From positions 1-64,000 of the forward strand of contig MWBZ01000007.1 in the NCBI GenBank assembly GCA_002069765.1: 64,000 nucleotides of DNA, in the 5' to 3' direction. Source of the DNA: a bacterium ADurb.Bin243. Lineage in GTDB: Bacteria > Muiribacteriota > UBA9980. The position numbers and the translations under genes were made by a program. Numbering within the stretch: the stretch's first letter is position 1; each line of letters starts with the position of its first letter. The notes beneath the pieces were generated by a model. It had not been told where the DNA came from and did not search any database. It saw only the letters and a list, made by a program, of their open reading frames with translations. Positions 8,519 to 16,661 of this stretch are shown piece by piece.

Positions 8519-9694
8519 ATGATTGATAGATCGGAAAAACTCAATAAAATGCTGGCAAAAGTGAATATGATATTCAATGATTGCGACCATCTGGCTGTTT
8601 TGAAAAAGGCGATAGCCGATGGCTCCGATCAAATAATAAAAAAAATATTCGCTTCCGGATTGCGCGGCCGCGGCGGCGCCGGATTCAACACCGCTTTAAA
8701 GTGGAAAATGGCGCGCGAAAATGCCGCGCCGCAAAAATACGTCATATGCAATGCCGACGAAGGCGAACCCGGCACTTTCAAAGACCGTGAAATTCTCGAA
8801 AAAGTTCTGGAAAAAGTGTTGCTCGGAATGGCCATATGCGCGACAGCTATAGGTTCCAGCAAGGGGTTTTTGTATTTAAGAGGCGAATATAATTTCATGC
8901 TGCCGAAACTGCAAAAAAAGATCGACGTGTTCAACGAGGCCGTCAAAAACATGCTTAATTTTAACGTTTCGGTTTTTTCGGGCAGCGGAGCGTATATATG
9001 CGGCGAAGAAACGGCACTGATCGAATCGATGGAAGGCAGGCGCGGCGAACCACGCAATAAGCCGCCGTTTCCTGTTTCTGAAGGCTATCGCGGCTGTCCT
9101 ACAGTCGTAAATAACGTCGAAACTCTTGTTTATGCAGGAATCATAATGGAGATCGGCCCGCAGAAATTCTTTGATCTCGGCACGCATGATTCGAAAGGCG
9201 CAAAAGTTTTCAGCATATCGGGAGATACGCCTATTCCCGGGATCTACGAACTCGAACTCGGTATGAAACTCGACGAGTTCGTAGAAATATTCGGCGACGG
9301 AGATACAAAAGCCGTTCAGGTAGGCGGTGCATCAGGTTTTTGCGTACCGCGAAAAAAATTCGCCGAAACTGTAATAGGTTTTGAAGGCGTTCCGACGGGC
9401 GGATCCATGATGCTTTTCAACAGCGGCCGCTCTATGTATAACGTTCTTCACAATTATCTCGATTTTTTCTGCGAGGAATCGTGCGGCCAGTGCGCGCCGT
9501 GCCGCATAGGCTGCGTGCAGATGAAGCGCGGTATCGAGGCTATAAAACAGAGGCGCGTCGGAGGGGCTTACGCCGAAGAATTGAAAAAACTCGGAAGTAC
9601 AATGCGCATAGCTGCAAAATGCGGCCTCGGGCAGTCTGTGCCTAACTCGTTCAACTCTATAGTGGATAATTTTATTGAAGAAATAATATATTAA
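8519..9694 (+). CDS. hydB: NADH-dependent hydrogenase subunit HydB (NuoF-like, FMN/NADH binding)
   Basis: A NuoF-family flavoprotein of about 391 residues that oxidises or reduces NAD(H). Visible motifs: GLRGRGGAGF (FMN/NADH Rossmann glycine loop), NADEGEPGTFKDR, the SLBB segment (KVFSISGDTPIPGIYELELG), and the C-terminal 4Fe-4S motif SCGQCAPCRIG plus a later cysteine (AAKCGLGQ). It lacks the N-terminal thioredoxin-like extension and the C-terminal double ferredoxin domain found in longer bifurcating HydB proteins. I chose ATG 8519 rather than GTG 8510 because GGAG at 8507-8510 is correctly spaced for 8519. It sits between hydC and hydA in one operon. Confidence 0.92.
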   Translation: MIDRSEKLNKMLAKVNMIFNDCDHLAVLKKAIADGSDQIIKKIFASGLRGRGGAGFNTALKWKMARENAAPQKYVICNADEGEPGTFKDREILEKVLEKVLLGMAICATAIGSSKGFLYLRGEYNFMLPKLQKKIDVFNEAVKNMLNFNVSVFSGSGAYICGEETALIESMEGRRGEPRNKPPFPVSEGYRGCPTVVNNVETLVYAGIIMEIGPQKFFDLGTHDSKGAKVFSISGDTPIPGIYELELGMKLDEFVEIFGDGDTKAVQVGGASGFCVPRKKFAETVIGFEGVPTGGSMMLFNSGRSMYNVLHNYLDFFCEESCGQCAPCRIGCVQMKRGIEAIKQRRVGGAYAEELKKLGSTMRIAAKCGLGQSVPNSFNSIVDNFIEEIIY

Positions 9695-9720
9695 TTTTTA
9701 ATGATATGGAGGCGATAATA

Positions 9721-11502
9721 ATGAAAGAAATCGAGGTAATTATAAACGGACGCCCTATCACCGTTCCCGAATCGGTAACGATACTCGAGGCGGCGAAAAA
9801 AGCCGGCTTCAAGATACCGACGCTGTGCCATCACCAGGATCTGTGCGTAGCCGGAAACTGCAGAATATGCGTTGTAGAAGTCGAAGGCGCAAGAACTCTG
9901 CAAGCATCATGCTGCACGCCGGTCTCACCCGGAATGAAGATAAAAACAGGCAGCGACAGGGTGCGGGCCGCCAGAAAAACCATAATAGACCTGCTTTTAT
10001 CGGAACACGCAGGCGAATGCACGCGCTGCTATAAAAACGGCAACTGCGAACTACAAAGCATTTCATTCGAATACGCTTCGGCGGAAAACCCTTTTATCGA
10101 TATTTCGACCGATTCAGCCGTCGACCGTTCATCGCCGTCAGTGCAGAAAGACGATGGTAAGTGCATCAAATGCCAGCGCTGCGTTAGAACTTGCGCCGAG
10201 CTTCAAAAAATAGGCGCGCTCACCATGGCGCACAAAGGCGGCAGGGCTAAAATAGAAACGTTTTTTAATATGCCTATGTCTGAAGTGGTATGCACTAACT
10301 GCGGTCAGTGCATTAATCGCTGCCCGACAGGAGCGCTCACTGAAAGAAATTATGTGGAAGAAGTCTGGAACTCCCTTAGTGATCCGGATAAACACGTTGT
10401 CGTGCAGACCGCTCCGGCGGTGCGCGTGGGACTTGGCGAACACTTCGGCCTGAATCCGGGCGAACGCGTAACCGGAAAAATGGTCGGCGCGCTTAGAATG
10501 CTCGGATTCGATAAAGTTTTCGACACCAACTTCACGGCCGATCTCACTATCATGGAAGAAGGCACCGAGCTTCTTACAAGGCTCAAATCCGTTGTGAAGG
10601 AAGGAAAAAAGGCCCATCTGCCAATGTTTACTTCATGTTCGCCCGGCTGGATCAAATTCATAGAACACGAACACCCCGATATGCTCGAACATCTTTCAAC
10701 CTGCAAATCACCGCAACAGATGTTCGGCGCATTATCTAAAACCTATTACGCCGGGAAGGCCGGAATAGATCCCTCAAAAATAATAAGCGTTTCCATAATG
10801 CCTTGCACGGCTAAAAAATTCGAGGCCGATCGTCCTGAAATGCGCTCCAGCGGTTTTAAAGACGTAGATTATGTCCTGACCACCCGTGAACTGGCTCAGA
10901 TGATAAAACAGGCCGGTATCGAATTCGATAAAATAGAAGAATGCAAATGCGACAGCCTTCTCGGCGAACATACGGGAGCCGCGGTGATATTCGGCGCCAC
11001 CGGAGGCGTTATGGAAGCCGCGATAAGAACTGCTTATGAAATAGTCACAGGCCGCGAGGTTCCGTTCAAAAACCTCAATGTAACTCCGGTTCGCGGCATG
11101 GAAGGCGTTAAAGAAGCCTCGCTCAAAATCGAGGGCGTTAAAGAAGAATGGAATTTCCTCGAAGGGGTCGAGTTAAAAGTAGCCATAGCCCACGGTTTGA
11201 TCAACGCCGAAGCCGTCGTCAAAAAAGCGAAGAACGACAAGTGCGCCTACCATTTCATAGAAGTCATGGCATGCCCGGGCGGATGTCTGGGCGGCGGCGG
11301 TCAGCCGATACCGACGAATATCGATATCAGAAGCAAGCGTATGCAGGCCACTTATGAAGAAGACGAATCGCTCCCGATCAGAAAATCTCATGAAAACCCC
11401 GAAGTGAAAAGGCTTTATCAAAATTTTCTGACCGAAGGGCCGCTTGGGCACAAATCACACGAACTGCTTCATACTAGATATACCAAAAGATGTAAAATGT
11501 GA
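9721..11502 (+). CDS. hydA: [FeFe]-hydrogenase catalytic subunit HydA
   Basis: Catalyses reversible H2 formation at an H-cluster. Domains in order: N-terminal [2Fe-2S] ferredoxin (cysteines from about residue 36), His-Cys3 [4Fe-4S] motif (HAGECTRC, His near 96), two [4Fe-4S] clusters (CIKCQRC and CTNCGQCINRC), then the catalytic domain. H-cluster ligands are Cys306 (TSCSPGW), Cys362 (MPCTAKKFE), and Cys518/Cys522 (ACPGGCLGGGGQP). The length of about 593 residues lacks the extra C-terminal [2Fe-2S] domain of some bifurcating HydA proteins. ATG 9721 is preferred over 9706 because the GGAGG at 9709-9713 serves it. The maturation genes hydE, hydF and hydG are not in the window. Confidence 0.95.
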   Translation: MKEIEVIINGRPITVPESVTILEAAKKAGFKIPTLCHHQDLCVAGNCRICVVEVEGARTLQASCCTPVSPGMKIKTGSDRVRAARKTIIDLLLSEHAGECTRCYKNGNCELQSISFEYASAENPFIDISTDSAVDRSSPSVQKDDGKCIKCQRCVRTCAELQKIGALTMAHKGGRAKIETFFNMPMSEVVCTNCGQCINRCPTGALTERNYVEEVWNSLSDPDKHVVVQTAPAVRVGLGEHFGLNPGERVTGKMVGALRMLGFDKVFDTNFTADLTIMEEGTELLTRLKSVVKEGKKAHLPMFTSCSPGWIKFIEHEHPDMLEHLSTCKSPQQMFGALSKTYYAGKAGIDPSKIISVSIMPCTAKKFEADRPEMRSSGFKDVDYVLTTRELAQMIKQAGIEFDKIEECKCDSLLGEHTGAAVIFGATGGVMEAAIRTAYEIVTGREVPFKNLNVTPVRGMEGVKEASLKIEGVKEEWNFLEGVELKVAIAHGLINAEAVVKKAKNDKCAYHFIEVMACPGGCLGGGGQPIPTNIDIRSKRMQATYEEDESLPIRKSHENPEVKRLYQNFLTEGPLGHKSHELLHTRYTKRCKM

Positions 11503-11525
11503 CAATGAATGAAAGGACTAATAAA

Positions 11526-12569
11526 ATGAAATTCAAAAAAAAATGCGTTTTAAGCGATCAGGTCAAACACTTCGACATAAAAAAAATCGATTCGACTGCG
11601 ATAATCGAGTCGATGAAAGATATGTCCTTCACTTCCAGAGACGCCTGGCGTGCGGCCGATATATTCGATAAAATGCTATCTGACAAAAACTGCATAATCA
11701 TAATGACGCTAGCCGGAAGCACGAGCGCCGGCGGCTGCATGAAAGTATACGCCGATCTCGTCGAAAATAACATGGTGGACGCAGTGGTCGCAACGGGTGC
11801 GTCTATAGTAGACATGGACTTTTTCGAGGGCCTCGGATTCCGTCATTACAAAGGCACGCCATTCGCAGATGACAACAAGCTCCGTGAAATGGGAATAGAC
11901 AGAATATACGACACATATATCGATGAAGATGAGCTTAAAGTATGCGATTCGACAATAAGATCGATAGCCGACTCAATGAAACCGGGCTCGTATTCTTCGC
12001 GTGAATTCATAAGGGAGATGGGAAAATATCTGAGCCTGCAAGGAAAGAAAAAAGATTCTCTCGTACGGATAGCATATGAAAAAGGCGTCCCGATATTCTG
12101 CCCTGCGTTTTCCGATTCGAGCGCAGGCTTCGGTCTTGTTATGCATCAGTGGAAGCGCATAAACGAAGGTAAAAAACACGTTTCAATTGATTCAGTTAAA
12201 GATTTTCTCGAGCTGACAAAGATCAAGATGAGTTCTTCCGAATCCGGCCTGTTCATGGTAGGCGGCGGCGTTCCTAAAAATTTCGCGCAGGACACCGTCG
12301 TATGCGCGGAATGTCTGGGTGTAGAGGTCCCTATGCATAAATACGCGGTGCAAATAACAGTGGCCGACGTAAGAGACGGCGCCTGCTCCAGTTCGACGCT
12401 CAAAGAAGCCTGCTCATGGGGAAAAGTGGACACAACTTTCGAACAGATGGTTTACGCGGAAGCAACCACGGTCGTACCGTTGATAGCGAGCTACGCATAT
12501 CATAAAGGATCCTGGAAAAATAGGAAAACGGGAAACTTTAATAAAAAACTCGACAAAAAAGGAAAATAA
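11526..12569 (+). CDS. Deoxyhypusine-synthase-like protein
   Basis: This 347-residue protein belongs to the deoxyhypusine synthase (DHS) fold family. It has the NAD-binding features LAGSTSAGG, VATGAS and VGGGVPKNF, and near the C-terminus EACSWGK, where Lys300 corresponds to the active-site lysine that forms the enzyme-imine with the aminobutyl group in eukaryotic DHS. Bacteria lack eIF5A, so bacterial homologues are thought to act on free polyamines (for example homospermidine synthesis) or unknown amines; which applies here is not visible. ATG 11526 is preferred because AAGGA lies 8 bases upstream. It starts 23 bases after hydA on the same strand, so it is probably part of the hydrogenase operon, an odd setting for this family. 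Confidence 0.85.
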   Translation: MKFKKKCVLSDQVKHFDIKKIDSTAIIESMKDMSFTSRDAWRAADIFDKMLSDKNCIIIMTLAGSTSAGGCMKVYADLVENNMVDAVVATGASIVDMDFFEGLGFRHYKGTPFADDNKLREMGIDRIYDTYIDEDELKVCDSTIRSIADSMKPGSYSSREFIREMGKYLSLQGKKKDSLVRIAYEKGVPIFCPAFSDSSAGFGLVMHQWKRINEGKKHVSIDSVKDFLELTKIKMSSSESGLFMVGGGVPKNFAQDTVVCAECLGVEVPMHKYAVQITVADVRDGACSSSTLKEACSWGKVDTTFEQMVYAEATTVVPLIASYAYHKGSWKNRKTGNFNKKLDKKGK

Positions 12570-12580
12570 CCTGACAATAA

Positions 12581-12634
12581 GGCATCCAGGGTAATCCGCC
12601 ATGCTTCTGGACGACCGGATTACCTTGGAATGCC
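12581..12634. repeat. Long imperfect inverted repeat between the DHS-like and epimerase genes
   Basis: Bases 12581-12598 and 12616-12634 are inverted copies (an 18/19-base stem with about two irregularities) around a 17-base loop. It is not followed by a T-run on the plus strand, so it does not look like a standard terminator in the direction of the operon. It could be an mRNA processing or stability hairpin, or a small palindromic repeat. Confidence 0.6.
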
Positions 12635-12660
12635 TGAAAATAAAAATTAAGGAGAAACTT

Positions 12661-13725
12661 ATGAAAAAATGCGGTTCGGCCGAAAAATTAAAAGTGCTTG
12701 TAAGCGGCGGTTCTGGATTTTTAGGTATCAATATGGTCAGAAAATTACTTGAAAAAGGCGTGACCGACATAGTCGTTCTCGATTCCGCTGATTTCGACTA
12801 TCCGGAAAAAGAGCGGATCGCTTTCATAAAAGGCGACATCAGGGATAAATTTAAGGTCGGCGAAGCTATGCGGGGCGTGAAGCAGGTGGTACATACGGCG
12901 GCGGCCCTGCCTTTATATTCAAAAAAAGACATTATGACGACCGACGTTGACGGAACGCGCAATCTGCTGGAAGCGGCCGAAAAAAACAACGTCGAAAGAT
13001 TCATCCACATTTCGTCGACAGCTGTTTACGGAATACCTGACCATCATCCGCTGCTCGAAAACGATAAGCTTATCGGCGTCGGACCTTATGGAGAGGCAAA
13101 AATACTGGCTGAAGAAGTATGTCTTGAATTTCGTAAAAAAGGAATGATCGTACCGATTCTCAGGCCAAAGTCATTTATCGGTCCAGAGCGGCTCGGCGTA
13201 TTCGTCTTACTTTATGACTGGGCAAAGGACGGTAAAAATTTCCCGATGATAGGATCCGGCAATAATCGCTACCAACTGCTCGACGTCGAAGATCTCGCGG
13301 AAAGCATATGGCTTTGTATGACCAGGAACGCCGATATCGTCAACGATACTTTCAACATCGGAGCGAAAAATTTTACTACCATGAAAGAAGATTATCAGGC
13401 AGTTCTGGATTATGCCGGTTTCGGCAAAAAAATAATTGGATTTCCGGCAAAGCCCGCCATATGGGCTTTACGTATTCTTGAATTTCTCCGCCTTTCTCCT
13501 CTTTATAAATGGGTTTACGAAACGGCTTGCGAAGATTCCTTCGTGTCGATCGAAAAGGCAGAAAAGGTCCTCGAATACAAACCCGTATTTTCAAACAAGG
13601 ATGCCTTGATTCGAAACTATAAATGGTATTTGGATAATCTCAAAAAGTTCGAAAGCGTTTCAGGAATTTCACACCGGGTCCCATGGAAACAGGGCATCCT
13701 CAAAATAATTAAAAAGTTTTTTTAA
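12661..13725 (+). CDS. NAD(P)-dependent epimerase/dehydratase (extended SDR)
   Basis: A 354-residue extended short-chain dehydrogenase. The N-terminus has the Rossmann motif SGGSGFLGINM, an acidic residue after the second strand (VLDSADF), then GDIRD, and the catalytic serine-tyrosine-lysine set as ISSTAVYG and PYGEAK (YxxxK). Such enzymes modify nucleotide sugars or sterol-like/terpenoid substrates; the substrate cannot be read from sequence. The ATG at 12661 follows a strong AAGGAG, whereas an in-frame ATG at 12601 lies inside the inverted repeat with no ribosome-binding site. It is on the same strand as the hydrogenase genes, about 90 bases after the DHS-like gene, so membership of that operon is possible but not certain. 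Confidence 0.85.
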   Translation: MKKCGSAEKLKVLVSGGSGFLGINMVRKLLEKGVTDIVVLDSADFDYPEKERIAFIKGDIRDKFKVGEAMRGVKQVVHTAAALPLYSKKDIMTTDVDGTRNLLEAAEKNNVERFIHISSTAVYGIPDHHPLLENDKLIGVGPYGEAKILAEEVCLEFRKKGMIVPILRPKSFIGPERLGVFVLLYDWAKDGKNFPMIGSGNNRYQLLDVEDLAESIWLCMTRNADIVNDTFNIGAKNFTTMKEDYQAVLDYAGFGKKIIGFPAKPAIWALRILEFLRLSPLYKWVYETACEDSFVSIEKAEKVLEYKPVFSNKDALIRNYKWYLDNLKKFESVSGISHRVPWKQGILKIIKKFF

Positions 13726-13730
13726 CCTTG

Positions 13731-13796
13731 AAAAAATAAAATCCATGTCCAAAAATAGCGGGAAATATTTCTAAAGTTGTGATATAATTTTACATA
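13731..13796 (+). promoter_or_regulatory. Shared regulatory module, copy 2 (palindrome plus extended -10)
   Basis: Second copy of the module at 7037, identical at 39 of 41 bases up to the palindrome GAAATATTTC (13762-13771). Eleven bases later is the extended -10 TGATATAAT (TATAAT at 13783-13788). It ends about 55 bases before the ATG of the alkyltransferase gene and is the probable promoter for it. Confidence 0.6.
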
Positions 13797-13843
13797 TAGC
13801 TTGATTTTACAATTGTTTATAATACTTCCAGGAGGAAAACGAT

Positions 13844-14383
13844 ATGTATTACACCACCGATTACGCTTCTCCCGTTGGACGGCTCACAATGGCAAGCGAC
13901 GGCGATAACCTTATTGGCCTGTGGCTCGAGGGCCAAAAATATTTTTGCGGCGCCGTCAAAGAACGTATGACTTCGAAAAATAATTTGAGCATATTCGACG
14001 CCTCAAAAAAATGGCTGGACAGGTATTTTGCGGGTAAAAAACCGGCGGTATCGGAACTTTCGTTAACCCCTGCCGGCGGAGATTTCAGACAGGAAGTATG
14101 GAAATTGCTTTGCGAAATCCCCTACGGCAAGCTCGCGACCTACGGTGAAATAGCGAAAAAAGCGGCCGTAAAAATGAGCAAGCCAAATATGTCCGCTCAG
14201 GCCGTGGGCGGCGCCGTCGGCCATAATCCCATTTCCATTATCATTCCATGCCACCGCGTGGTGGGCGCTAACGGCAGCCTCACAGGCTACGCCGGAGGCG
14301 TCGGCGTCAAACAAAAATTGCTTGAACTGGAAGGCGTCGATATGACAGGTATTTTCGTTCCCTCTAAGGGCACGGCATTATAA
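13844..14383 (+). CDS. ogt: Methylated-DNA--protein-cysteine S-methyltransferase (O6-alkylguanine repair)
   Basis: Suicide repair protein that moves the alkyl group from O6-alkylguanine in DNA to its own cysteine. At 179 residues it has the usual size. The C-terminal domain shows EVWKLLCEIPYGKLATYGEIA (recognition-helix region) and the catalytic IPCHRVVG with Cys136, followed by LTGYAGGVGVKQKLLELE. A strong AGGAGG precedes the ATG. It is the first gene after the shared palindrome/extended -10 module, so it is probably regulated with whatever recognises that module. The next gene, a glyoxalase-fold protein, follows after 39 bases and may be co-transcribed. Confidence 0.95.
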   Translation: MYYTTDYASPVGRLTMASDGDNLIGLWLEGQKYFCGAVKERMTSKNNLSIFDASKKWLDRYFAGKKPAVSELSLTPAGGDFRQEVWKLLCEIPYGKLATYGEIAKKAAVKMSKPNMSAQAVGGAVGHNPISIIIPCHRVVGANGSLTGYAGGVGVKQKLLELEGVDMTGIFVPSKGTAL

Positions 14384-14422
14384 GCGCCTTGAAAAATATA
14401 TAAAGCGATAAGGAGAATAATT

Positions 14423-14818
14423 ATGTCAAAAATGAATCCGGTAGTGCATTTTGAAATGCCGTACGAAAACAGGGAACGCATGGCCGATTTTTATACCGGC
14501 GCTTTCGGCTGGAAAATGAATAAACTCGGCGAAGAGATGGGCAATTACGTTATAGCTCATACGGCAGAAACCGACGAAAAAAATATGGTAAAGCATCCCG
14601 GCGCCATAAACGGCGGATTTTATCCTAAAAACGAAGACGCGCCTCAACCGTCGGTAGTGATCGCCGTCGCCGATATTAACGAGGCCGTTCAAAATATAAA
14701 AAAATTCGGAGGAAAAGTTCCGGGCGAACCCGTAGAGATCCCGGGCATCGGCTTGTACGTTTCATTTTTAGACACGGAAGGAAACCGCGTGAGCGTTCTG
14801 CAGCCGAAAAATATGTGA
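14423..14818 (+). CDS. VOC/glyoxalase-fold protein
   Basis: A 131-residue protein of the vicinal-oxygen-chelate superfamily. Recognisable features are VVHFEMPYENRERMADFYTGAFGW at the N-terminus (first beta-alpha-beta module) and VYVSFLDTEGNRVSVLQP-like residues at the C-terminus, where the DTEGN turn and following strand are typical. It resembles the PhnB/27-kDa-glyoxalase type often annotated as a predicted enzyme of unknown substrate. A GGAG precedes the ATG. It follows the alkyltransferase on the same strand and may share its promoter. A convergent esterase gene starts 25 bases after its stop. Confidence 0.85.
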   Translation: MSKMNPVVHFEMPYENRERMADFYTGAFGWKMNKLGEEMGNYVIAHTAETDEKNMVKHPGAINGGFYPKNEDAPQPSVVIAVADINEAVQNIKKFGGKVPGEPVEIPGIGLYVSFLDTEGNRVSVLQPKNM

Positions 14819-14843
14819 GAATAACCTTCCGCCGATTTATTTT

Positions 14844-15797
14844 TTACTCCATGGCGGAGGCCGGCGTTTTATTGCGCCCGCCGAAATGCTGTTTTATAAA
14901 CGCTACGATTTCATCCATTGCCTCGCTGGCTTCCGGGAACATCGGCGCCAGAAGAGGATAACAATGAACCATTCCCTCGCCGGACCTGAATCTGACGTCC
15001 GCTCCGGCCGCCTTTGCTTTTAAATAAAAATTCTTCCCGTCATCATAAAGTTCGTCGTCGGCGCCGGAATTTATCAATATTGGCGGCAGGTCATTAAGAT
15101 CGCCGTACAGCGGCGATATAAGCGGATTGGACGGATCGGCGCTTCCCGCATAATACCTGCTGAATACAGTCCATGAGTTCAGCGGCGCGAGCGAAACTTT
15201 ATTTTTGGTCCTGTACGATTCGCCTTCGCATTTAAGATCGGTCCACGGCGATATGGCTACGGCGGCGGCTGGCAGCAGCAGCCCTTTCTTTTTAAGCGCG
15301 AGAAGCAGCGCCAGCGTCAGGCCGCCGCCCGCCGATTCGCCTGCTATAATTATATCGGACGGCGAATATTTAGATTCTGTGAGAGCGCGGTACACATTAA
15401 CTGAATCATCGACGGCGGCCGGAAATGGATGCTCAGGCGCCAGCCTGTATTCGTAAGTGAGCGCCTGATAACCGCAGCGAACCGCAAATCTGGCCACAAA
15501 TCCTCGATGGTCTGCGCAAGAACCCGATACATAGCCGCCGCCGTGAACGTACATAATTATCTTATCGGCCGGCGCGCCCGCAGGTACAAGCCATTCAGCC
15601 TTGACGCCGCCGATCACGCAGCCGGTAACAGAAACGCCTTCGGGAATCCGGCCGTATTTTGCCGCTCCTTCCTCGCATTCGCGCCTGAAATCATCTATGG
15701 ATGAGTTGAAATCGAATACTGGTTTTTTCAGCTTCAACTTCAGCAAATGCCGGTTGCGCAATATGAAATTGATTATCCTGCTTTTGACGCTCTGCAT
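14844..15797 (-). CDS. Alpha/beta-hydrolase, hormone-sensitive-lipase family esterase
   Basis: A 317-residue carboxylesterase. The HSL-family oxyanion motif HGGGYVSGS, the nucleophile elbow GESAGGG, an acid in the DDELYDDG region and a late histidine (GMVHCYP) complete a Ser-Asp-His triad. The preferred start is ATG 15797, because GGAG lies 8 bases upstream of it on the minus strand; a longer frame reaching 15866 lacks a ribosome-binding site. No signal peptide is evident. The substrate is probably a short-chain ester or lipid, but cannot be stated. It stands alone between two plus-strand groups. Confidence 0.9.
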   Translation of the reverse strand: MQSVKSRIINFILRNRHLLKLKLKKPVFDFNSSIDDFRRECEEGAAKYGRIPEGVSVTGCVIGGVKAEWLVPAGAPADKIIMYVHGGGYVSGSCADHRGFVARFAVRCGYQALTYEYRLAPEHPFPAAVDDSVNVYRALTESKYSPSDIIIAGESAGGGLTLALLLALKKKGLLLPAAAVAISPWTDLKCEGESYRTKNKVSLAPLNSWTVFSRYYAGSADPSNPLISPLYGDLNDLPPILINSGADDELYDDGKNFYLKAKAAGADVRFRSGEGMVHCYPLLAPMFPEASEAMDEIVAFIKQHFGGRNKTPASAME

Positions 15798-16010
15798 GTA
15801 TATGGCTCCTTTTACGCTTTCAGACAGCCTGCAAAAAAATGCCGGCCGCCGGTTTATCCGATACAAAATATACTCGGTATAATTTTAAACTAAACTCAAT
15901 TTTAAACTAAGTATAATATAACAAAAATTCAATTTACAGTCAATAAACTTTAAAAATAAAATTAATAAAAACAATTCATATATGTTGAACCTTGATTGTT
16001 TTTTTGCCAA

Positions 16011-16039
16011 TTGTTTTATACCGGCGTTTCTGATATAAT
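16011..16039 (+). promoter_or_regulatory. Sigma70-like promoter for the DUF218/transpeptidase pair
   Basis: A -35 TTGTTT (16011-16016), 17-bp spacer and -10 TATAAT (16034-16039, with an upstream TG) end only 7 bases before the ATG at 16047. Transcription from it would begin at or next to the start codon, so the mRNA may be leaderless; no Shine-Dalgarno is visible. Confidence 0.6.
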
Positions 16040-16046
16040 GTAACCT

Positions 16047-16661
16047 ATGAAACCGGTTAAAAAAATTAAATTTAAAACAATTGTAATTCTGTCTTTTTCA
16101 TTGTTTTTCTTGTGGTTCATATCACATTATTTGCTTATGATGTATCCATACCTGAAAGACGATTATGTAAAGGCCGACCTGATGGTCGTATTCGGCAATA
16201 AAGTCGAAAAGACGGGCATCGTATCGGAACGGTTGAAACGCCGTCTCGATAAGGCCGTTAAACTTTACAGGGCAGGCACTTCGAAAAAAATAATTGTCAG
16301 CGGCGCTACAGGCGTCGAAGGGTTCAATGAGCCGGTCGTCATGAAAAATTATCTTATCGATAAAGGCATATCCGCAAGCGATATTACCGTCGATGAAAAG
16401 GGATTCAACACCTTCGCCACCGTAAAAAACGTGAAATCAATGCTTAAAGAGCAAAAAATGCACGATCCCGAAATCATCATAATAACCGATTATTATCATA
16501 TGGCTCGCGCCAGACTCGCTTTCAACAGGGCCGGCTTTAAAAAAACAAGCTGCGCCAGGGCGGAAATCGCTCCTGAAACGACCGATATAAAAAGCGTCGC
16601 CCGCGAGTTTGCAGGCTATTATTATTATTTCTTTAGAAGCTATGATCAGGAGAAGCCATGA
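16047..16661 (+). CDS. DUF218 (YdcF/SanA/ElyC-like) membrane-anchored protein
   Basis: A 204-residue protein with one N-terminal transmembrane segment (about residues 11-31, IVILSFSLFFLWFISHYLLM) and a DUF218 domain. Family motifs are ADLMVVFGNKV, RLKRRLDKAVKLYRAG, IIVSGATG and the E..A.NT-like stretch before a DYYHMARARL helix. DUF218 members such as SanA and ElyC act in envelope integrity and peptidoglycan-precursor metabolism; the exact reaction is unsettled. Its stop overlaps the next gene by 4 bases (ATGA), so translation is coupled to an L,D-transpeptidase-like protein, consistent with a cell-wall role. Confidence 0.85.
   Translation: MKPVKKIKFKTIVILSFSLFFLWFISHYLLMMYPYLKDDYVKADLMVVFGNKVEKTGIVSERLKRRLDKAVKLYRAGTSKKIIVSGATGVEGFNEPVVMKNYLIDKGISASDITVDEKGFNTFATVKNVKSMLKEQKMHDPEIIIITDYYHMARARLAFNRAGFKKTSCARAEIAPETTDIKSVAREFAGYYYYFFRSYDQEKP

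Noticed and set aside
10630-10650. The H-cluster motif in HydA reads TSCSPGW rather than TSCCPGW, suggesting a missing proton-relay cysteine
   Set aside because: The same Ser-containing variant is common in clostridial NADH-linked hydrogenases, so it is not a defect.
12601-12660. Upstream in-frame start for the epimerase
   Set aside because: It lies in the loop of an inverted repeat and lacks a ribosome-binding site; 12661 has a strong AAGGAG.
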